Origin: Adiantum capillus-veneris | Taxonomy: Eukaryota > Streptophyta > Polypodiopsida > Polypodiales > Pteridaceae | Length of the DNA stretch: 64,000 bases | Direction of reading: 5' to 3' | Assembly: GCA_014529385.2 (NCBI GenBank) | Contig: CM043948.1 | Coordinates: forward strand, 26,291,768-26,355,767 | Part shown: positions 55,777 to 64,000 of the stretch, piece after piece | How the letters are laid out: each line of letters starts with the position of its first letter | How positions within the stretch are numbered: position 1 is the stretch's first letter | Notes under the pieces: generated by a model | The model's input: the letters and a program-made list of their open reading frames with translations, nothing else | Told to the model about the DNA's origin: nothing | Database searches by the model: none | Made by a program: the position numbers and the translations under genes

Positions 55777-56399
55777 TGTTCCTCATATCACCTTGCTGCA
55801 TGGCAGATTTTCTTTTTGACCCTCTCAATGTCCACTTCTAACTTCACAATCTTGGAATTTAGAGCATCCATGGCTTCCCTCGGCTTTTGATTCTCTCTTC
55901 TCCTTCTTATTCTCTCACTAAAGAATGGTGAGCTCCTAAAAGTACTAGAGCTTTTTGCAGGTACATTTAATTGATTCACCAAATGATATCCTCCTCTTTT
56001 TTCACCACAAGCTTATTCATCATCATATCTATAAAGCATGGGACTTGCAGGGTGGACGAATGTCGATCAAGGCATGGTGCATGGTGGGTTTCCATCTTGG
56101 AAAGTTCAAGAGAGACGGAGGGGCTTTGTTGTGCATGTACAGAGTAAAAAGAAAAAGCAATTGTGGGATGTTAGGGATTTTTCATTGTTCAAATAAAAAA
56201 AGTCAAAAAACGCAGGGTAGAGAGCTGTTGTTATGTGCGCGATAGAAAAAGAAGGGTAATTGTATGATAAGTTGCTTAGGAGCAGTCATTGTTGTTCAAC
56301 GTGCTTGATGTGCAATTCGAGTCAAAGCAATGGCTTAAATCATGCCAAGCGGCCTCTTCTTGGTTCAAGCGTCTACAAAACCATCTTAGGCTCACCAAG

Positions 56400-57060
56400 T
56401 AAACACTTCTTTTTTTGGTAAAACTTACAATATGTGTGTGTATTGAATAAACATAAAAAAACTACATATATACCTCAAGCTCAGGTCCAACCTTGAGGGA
56501 CAACATACTACAATGAAGTTATATCAAGTCTCATATAAAGGCACTCCATAACCCACTTTGAGGTCAATGCAAGCCTGTTAAACAGTAGTGGTGGCCCAAG
56601 ACCACTCGTTCAAGTCCTTCCCTTACCAAAGGCTACAATCCACTCTTTACTTTTTTCTTGTATAATCTTTGTGAAGATAGCAATTATAGGAACATTCTCA
56701 AACACTCGACACATTATAATCTAACTATTTGAGTGTAGACCAGAAGAGCTTGGATTTCTCACACTCTCTCTCCTAGGAAAAGATCGTTCTTGAAGAACTG
56801 TACTCCCTAGGTCCTTTGAACCCATTTGCATATTTTCTCGGTACTCCTTGAACACATGCAAGCTGTCCTTGCTTGCCATTTTGGAGCCTGAGAATCTATC
56901 AAAGACAACCCCTTTGGCATGAATATTTTCTCTTGTAGTAGGTAGAAACCAACATAAAATCTTCCATATGAAGATATTCATTGCAAGTGGTCATGGCGGT
57001 GTCCATACATTGTTTGCTATTTCCCAATGCTTGCTAAGGGGATTTAACCAATTTGGAGAG
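56400..57060 (-). pseudogene. LINE remnant: zinc-binding region C-terminal to reverse transcriptase
   Basis: On the minus strand, 56981-56721 is open and reads MNIFIWKILCWFLPTTREN followed by KGVVFDRFSG and DSLHVFKEYRE. The sequence just upstream encodes NNVWTPP. This matches the zf-RVT region at the end of plant LINE pol proteins (a 'K.kiFlWkil...lPt...l..kg', C..C, 'slHvF..C' pattern). The cysteines are mutated (Ser, Tyr), so it is decayed. Downstream to about 56400 the frame is interrupted. RT itself is not found nearby. Confidence 0.5.
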
Positions 57061-57710
57061 GCCATAAGAGTGAAATATACATCTTTGGTTTTTGGTTTAT
57101 AGAAGTGTTTGCACTTGGGCCATCTTCAACATTTCCACTCAAACTTATATTCACACACACGCATACAGAAGTTGTCCATACCTTTCAAAACCCTAATAGC
57201 TAGTGGGTCAAAGCATATATTGGTAATACCACTTTTTGCACCTTTTGGTGGTACTATTTAAAAAAAGTGTGGACCGGTAAATTGTTTGCAAATAAACTTA
57301 AAACTTGTCAGACTTTATAATTTTAGATTCTACATGAAAAAATCTATCCATTGATATATAACATGCTAGTATATTTTTACATGTAACACATGAAGCTGGG
57401 GCTTGTAAAGTGCTACCAAAGGATTGTCCAAGACACCCCTTTTGGTACCACTAATACATGATTTGGCCCTAGTAGTCTTTCTGTCCCACTAAGACTAAAT
57501 TGAGCTGCCCATTGCTCAATCATTTTTCATCTCCTAGAATTTGTCTCCTAAAATTGGTCCAAATTTCTAAGTCCCTTATTGTTCATATTTTTGGTGGTAT
57601 TCCTCTAGAATAGGTTCATAGAGATGTTACCTATTTTAGCCAGCCAAGGGACTACTCATTGATGGAATTTTGGAAATATGTGGTCAACTCTTCCCACTCT
57701 ATCTATCTGT
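57061..57710. other. Unassigned region
   Basis: No gene, repeat or RNA signature is recognisable. The sequence is AT-rich with scattered stops in all frames. Confidence 0.4.
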
Positions 57711-57734
57711 CATAAAATCTAATATCTAACAACC

Positions 57735-57736
<2 letters not shown>
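57711..57736 (+). mobile_element. Tiny LTR terminus fragment of the A-D family
   Basis: TGTCATAAAATCTAATATCT followed by AACAACCC is the first ~28 bp of the chromovirus LTR. It sits exactly at the boundary of the inverted-duplication arm that begins at about 57735. Confidence 0.75.
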
Positions 57737-59306
<1,570 letters not shown>

Positions 59307-59309
59307 CTG

Positions 59310-60888
59310 TAACATTTAATGGCCTAATAACTTGTGTGTAGCGGAAATGAGCATGAACATAGTGGGCATTTCATTAGAATAGATTCCTAATGAAAATTAC
59401 AAGAGTGCTTGGGTGGAGAGAGCAACAAAAAGCATAACACCTAGTTAGATAGCATCGACAATACTTTCAAAAGAGAGAGAAATTAGGCTAATGACAATAG
59501 TTGAGGACCGGATTTGCATGGAGCCGGTCCCCCCTCCAAAAGGCTTTGTATTATGGTTTCTCCCATCAAGAGAGACATTGTACAATACAATTCTTTGTGT
59601 TCCTTCAAGACTAGCTAGTGCAATGAAAAGCTTCATGCACTAAGCAAAACACTTAGCAAACACAACTTGAATTATCCCCGTTCTCACACCCAAGACCTCA
59701 CACACCTTCGAAGATGGTGAGAGCTAGCAGGGTATGAGAGTAGATTGAGAGGAAGAAGGAGTATCTTACGAGAAAGATGTACATCTCCTCACATAATCAC
59801 TCATATTAGCATAGCTTAGCTTAGTAATTAGCTTGGTAGGGGAGATGAGCATGCATTGAAGCTTGGCTCTTGGTTGGATTTGCATCCACATGTCAAGAGT
59901 GTGTTGATGTAGGCTTCTATCTCAAAAGCTTGGAGTAGGTGATGAGCTCTCCATTAAATCTTGGGAAGAGATAGTCTTCTCTTTCTTCACACATGAGATT
60001 GTGTGAGTGTGTGTGTGATAATGCCTTGCAAAAATTAGCCCCCTCTCTCTCTTGGGCGAGCCCTCTTGCAATTTGCTCTTGCTGAGCCCTCATTGGCTCT
60101 CCCCAAGTCAAGCCAATGACTATTAAGCAGCATAAGTGATAGCCTTCTGACATGTGTCCCCCTTTCTCCTTTTGTGAGATCTTTAGGTAATTAAATAATT
60201 AAACTTAACTCTCATTGGACCCCTTTGCCTCCTGGCCAATAGGAATCAGACAAGCCATTGGGCTCCTGAATGCTCATTGGACCCCTTGTGAGACTGCCCA
60301 ATAGTCTTCTAGGAGGCTTAATTCTCATTGGTTTCTTTTATTAAATGTTTTTAAATTAATTAAACTAGATTTACTCTAGCTTAATTCTCATTGGTCCACT
60401 TCAAGGGTCATCCAATAGAAACTGGGCACACCTTGTGGGCATCTGGCCTAGGGAGATGACATGTGTCCCTCATTCCCTTTGTGTAAAGGGAGCTTGTGTG
60501 TGTGTGTGGCTTTCTCTCTCATCCCCTAGAAGAAGGGCTCGCCCCCTCCCATGTAGGGATATGTGTTGACTTTGGAGAGCACACAAAGCATCCAATTCCC
60601 CCTAAGCTTTAACCCTTTGGACACAACCTTTGAATTTTGGAACCTTAGCATTTTGGAAGTCTTAATGGGCTGAACCTTAGGGTCTTTTTAGCCCATTGTT
60701 GCACATGGCTCTTTTGTAGATAGCCCCCCCTTTGGATCCCTATTTTCCCTCCTTTGGATCCCTACTGTGGCCGGTCTGCTAGCTTAACCAATATTCTAGC
60801 CTTTTCTCCCTTGGCACTTTCCCACATTAAATGATCAGTTTAATATGAGAAAATCATTTAGGAGAATTAGATATTGATTATTATGACA
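59310..60888 (-). mobile_element. 3' LTR of chromovirus C
   Basis: Starts TGTCATAA at 60888 on the minus strand, after the polypurine tract (CAAGAGAGAGG, about 60902-60892), and extends down to about 59310 with a diverged TTACA end. It shares landmark segments with the other LTRs (GAGGACCGGATTTGCATGGA, about 59503) but its middle is reorganised and longer. The left terminus is approximate. Confidence 0.8.
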
Positions 60889-61247
60889 TTACCTCTCTCT
60901 TGAAATCATAGTCATCCTCGACTATGGTGTAGAGAAGATAAAGCATATTCATGAGTCCTTTTCTTAGCGGGTAGAGGATCCCTATGTTACCCTACGACAT
61001 CATTCCACAATGGATGACTAGTCCATTTGGCGCTTGAGAGCCTTAGGCTGCCGCAAGCATGTCTGCACATTAGTCCTATCAGTCTTCCATAATAGAGTGA
61101 CAAGCTCTACTTGGTGTTTGGGAGACGTCGTCTCCGCAAACTTGATCTAAGCATGCATACTACTTCATTTTTGTGCACAATAAAGAAAAAGAAAGTCTTA
61201 TAAGACAAAAACTTTGTTCATTTTTAACATTTTATACATTTGCTTAC

Positions 61248-62120
61248 TCATTGGGAAGCATTGTAAGCATTGACAAGGTTTAGGTTATCCTTTAATTGTA
61301 TGCCTTGCATCCATCTAGCATCTTCAAAAGGATAATTCTTAAACTTAATATGATATCGTCGGATAGTATTACCGCCTCTTAATACCTTGTCTTCAAGTCG
61401 GAGAATGGACTCGGGCTGCAGCACCTCCTCTTGGTCCTCGATCTCCGGTGGGTCTTCAATAGTTGGTTCTTGAGGTGGCTCTCCTTTGTAAGGCTTTAAT
61501 AGGCTCACATGGAAAGCATTGTGTATGAGCCAATGATTGGGAAACTTGAGTTGATAGGCCATCTCATTGATTGGCCTAAGAATCTGAAAGGGACCATAGT
61601 ACCTTTTTGCTAGTTTAGCATAGTACTTTTGGTGGCCCGTAGGATTCTTGCCCGTCGTGTGCCTTAATCGAGCCTTGGGAAACTTTAACAAGACCCAATC
61701 GTTTTCTTTAAAGGCTTGGGCTCTTCTGTGCTTGTCAGCAGCAGCCTTTTGCCTTTGCTGTGAGATAGAGATAGCATCCTTAATCTTTTGGAAAGATTCT
61801 TGTAGGTCTCGGCTATACTCATCTGCAGCGAAGATCTTCCCATGTACCTTAAGTAGCAAGGGACTTTTTGATCTTCCCTCAATTACCTCGAAAGGTGCTT
61901 TTCCCATGGAAGTATGTACAGTGTTATTATAAGCATACTCGACTAAGGGTAAGTACTTCTCCCATTGGGATCTTTGATCTACTTCCGTTACATAGGCTTT
62001 TAGTAGATCGAGAATGGTTAGGTTAGCTATTTCACTTTGGCTATCCGTTTGTGGATGATAGGCTGAAGAGAAGTTTAGCCTTGTCCCTAAACTCTCAAAG
62101 AGACCCTTCCAAAAATTCTA
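61248..62120 (-). pseudogene. pol: Integrase C-terminal half and chromodomain of chromovirus C
   Basis: The frame 61907-61248 is fully open. It carries APFEVIEGRSKSPLLL, the GPF-type module (YYGPFQILRPINEMAYQLKF, HNAFHVSLLKPYKG) and a complete chromodomain (EVLQPESILRLEDKVLR... YHIKFKNYPFEDARWMQG), ending at the TAA/TGA by 61248. The same frame continues upstream with AYHPQTD-like and SEIANL core sequence to about 62110, where a 10-nt deletion relative to element A (after GATCCTAGAAT) breaks the frame. The chromodomain probably directs integration to heterochromatic histone marks. This is the best-preserved chromodomain in the window. Confidence 0.92.
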
Positions 62121-62935
62121 GGATCCCTATCTGACACTATGGACATTGGCAAGCCATGGTACTTGAAAATTTGTGAAATGAAGAGGGTTTCCATTTGATG
62201 GGCTTTGATAGTCTTTTTGACAGGTATAAAATGAGCTTGTTTATTGAACCTGTCTACTATCATCCATATTCCCGTATTCCCATGGATAGACTTAGGCAAT
62301 CCAGAGATAAAATCCATGGATATGCTCTCCCATGGTGAATTAGGGATTGGCAAGGGTTGAAGCAATCCAAGTTGCTTCCCTCTATCAAATTTTGTCTTTT
62401 GGCATACCACACATTTAGAAACATACTCTTGTATGTTCACTTTCATGGTAGGCCAATAGAAATATGTTTCAATTCCCTTTAAGGTAGACTGAATCCCTCT
62501 ATGCCCCGCATAAGGTGGAGCATGAGATTCATACATTACTTTCTCACGTAGTGAGTTAGTAATGCATAGTCTATTGCCATAGAGAAGATAACCATCTTGT
62601 AAGGTAAGAGGTTCTTCTTTCTTCCCTAATTCAAGGGCTGAAATCACATCTCTAAAATCGGGATCAATAGCGTACTCATCTATCATTGAAGATAGATCAT
62701 TGTGAGTTGCTATGGAAACCACATTCACTCTCGGCCGTCTTGAGAGTGCATCAGCTACTTGATTATGCTTGCCAGCAATGTGAGCAATATGAAAATGAAA
62801 TTGCGAAAGGAAATTTTCCCACCTCATTTGTTTGTCGGAGATCTTGGTCTGCGTCATGAAGTACTTAAGACTTTGGTGATCCGTTCGCAGAATGAAAGGA
62901 GTCCCCAATAAATAGTGCTTCCATGAGTCTAAGGC
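62087..62935 (-). pseudogene. pol: RNase H C-terminus and integrase N-terminal half of chromovirus C
   Basis: Open from a TAG at 62936-62938 down to the frameshift. It contains TDHQSLKYFMTQTKISDKQM and VADALSRRPRVNVVS, the integrase zinc finger (HAPPYAGHRG...YVSKCVVCQKTK, about 62520-62395), the first catalytic Asp in SMDFISGLPKSIHG and the second in IVSDRDPR (about 62130). Apart from the frameshift after SDRDPR, no lesion is visible. Confidence 0.92.
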
Positions 62936-64000
62936 CTATAGAACTGCAAGGAGTTCCTTTTCATATATGCCTAGAGCTTGCTCAACAGGGTCGAGCCTTC
63001 GACTCTCATAGCCTATGGCGTGCCCTTCTTGGAGTAAAACAGCTCCAAGGCAATCACCACAAGCATCACATTGGACCTCAAATGGTTTTGAGAGATCCGG
63101 TAGTTTAAGCACAGGTTGAGAGATAAGCTTTTCAAAAGCATTGTTCTCCTTAGCATACCATGTATACCTAACGCTTTTCTTTGTTAGGTCATGTAATGGT
63201 CCCGCAATTTGTGAGAACTTTTCTATGAAGCGTCTATAGTATGCACACATACCTATAAAGCATCTTAGTTCATGAAGATTCTTTGGTTTAGGCCATCCTT
63301 TTATTACCTCTAACTTAGATGGATCCATTTGGATGCCATCTTGAGAGATAATATGACCTAAATACTGAATCTCTTGCAAGAAAAATTCACTTTTCTTTCG
63401 ATTAACATAAAGTTTATTCTCTCTTAAAACTTGAAATATTACCTGGAGGTGTTGCTTGTGTTCCTCCAATGAATTAGAGTAGATGATAATATCATCAAAG
63501 AACACTCCAGTGAAGGTTCGATGAGGCCTGAACAGCTTCTCCATCAAGCGGTTGAATGTGGCTGGTGCATTGGTCAATCCAAAAGGCATGACAATGTATT
63601 CATAAAGACCAAATGTGGTGCGAAATGCAATCTTTACAATGTCTTGATCAACTATCCTTATTTGATGATAGCCACTTTTTAGGTCAATCCTACTGAAGTA
63701 GGTCGATCCTTGTAGCTTATCAAATAGGTCTTCTACCCGTGGAACGGGAAACCTATTCTTGATAGTGATCCTATTTAGTGCTCTATAGTCGACACACATA
63801 CGATATGTGCCGTCTTTCTTTTTCACTAAAAGCACAGGTGAGAAAAATGGAGATGAGCTTGGCGTAACCATACCCTTCTCAACTAACTCATGCACTTGCC
63901 GCATAATCTCCTCTTGTTGAGCTTGAGAAACTCTATAAGGAGGTTTGTTAGGCGGTGAACTTCCTGGAAGGAGTTCAATTGCATTGTCATCATTACCTCG
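62936..64000 (-). pseudogene. pol: Reverse transcriptase and RNase H N-terminus of chromovirus C (continues off window)
   Basis: The frame is open from the right window edge (ELLPGSSPPNKPPYRVSQAQ) to the TAG at 62936. The RT motifs are all intact: [70 protein letters not shown] and [20 protein letters not shown]. It is followed by CFIGMCAYYRRFIEKFSQIA and the RNase H start VQCDACGDCLGAVLLQEGHA. Three residues are missing near ENNAFEKLISQPVL relative to A. C would be a nearly complete pol with only one nonsense codon and one 10-nt deletion in the part visible. Confidence 0.93.

Overview
This window is a land-plant nuclear genome segment. Its interpretable content is almost entirely transposable elements at different stages of decay, plus long simple-sequence arrays. 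I see no intact host gene, no rRNA or tRNA gene, no CRISPR array and no bacterial-type operon. Plant Ty3/gypsy chromoviruses, Ty1/copia elements primed by initiator tRNA-Met, a caulimovirid-like capsid fragment and a plant-type FCP1/NIF domain all point to a plant. The animal-like 'SDG...HGKG' transposase family and the very dense GA/GT microsatellites would suit a fern or another non-flowering plant with a large genome, but that placement is inference.

Layout. 1-7.55 kb: the tail of a lysine-rich ORF, a catalytically altered FCP1/NIF-like pseudogene (593-1555), and a minus-strand transposase-like gene (6922-2147). That gene is split by a 2.3 kb intron packed with a short hairpin motif. 7.55-18.6 kb: two plus-strand chromoviruses (A and B) arranged LTR-A-LTR-B with a shared central LTR. 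18.6-20.8 kb: a degenerate plus-strand copia (G). 21.1-36.1 kb: a minus-strand chromovirus D of the same family as A and B. It is interrupted in its 3' LTR by a complete copia element (H, 22475-27329, 5-bp target duplication GATAG) and in its pol region by a plus-strand copia (F, about 29.2-33.9 kb). 36.1-41.0 kb: microsatellite-rich unique and duplicated DNA, including one arm of an inverted duplication and a MITE. 41.1-49.7 kb: a full-length, non-chromoviral Ty3/gypsy element E (minus strand) with extra post-pol ORFs, inserted into a solo-like LTR fragment of the A-D family. 50.5-52.1 kb: a tandem duplication and large TC arrays. 52.5-54.3 kb: capsid-region remnant of an endogenous pararetrovirus. 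56.4-57.1 kb: LINE remnant. 57.7-59.3 kb: the second arm of the inverted duplication. 59.3-64 kb: minus-strand chromovirus C, nearly intact and running off the window.

Order of events read from the nesting: the chromovirus family (A-D plus LTR fragments) came first. E, H and F then inserted into members of it, and deletions, nonsense changes of the C-to-T type and microsatellite expansion followed. The most interesting items are the transposase-like gene with its repeat-filled phase-0 intron, the post-pol ORF module of element E, the MITE with a matching empty site in the duplicated arm, and the capsid remnant.
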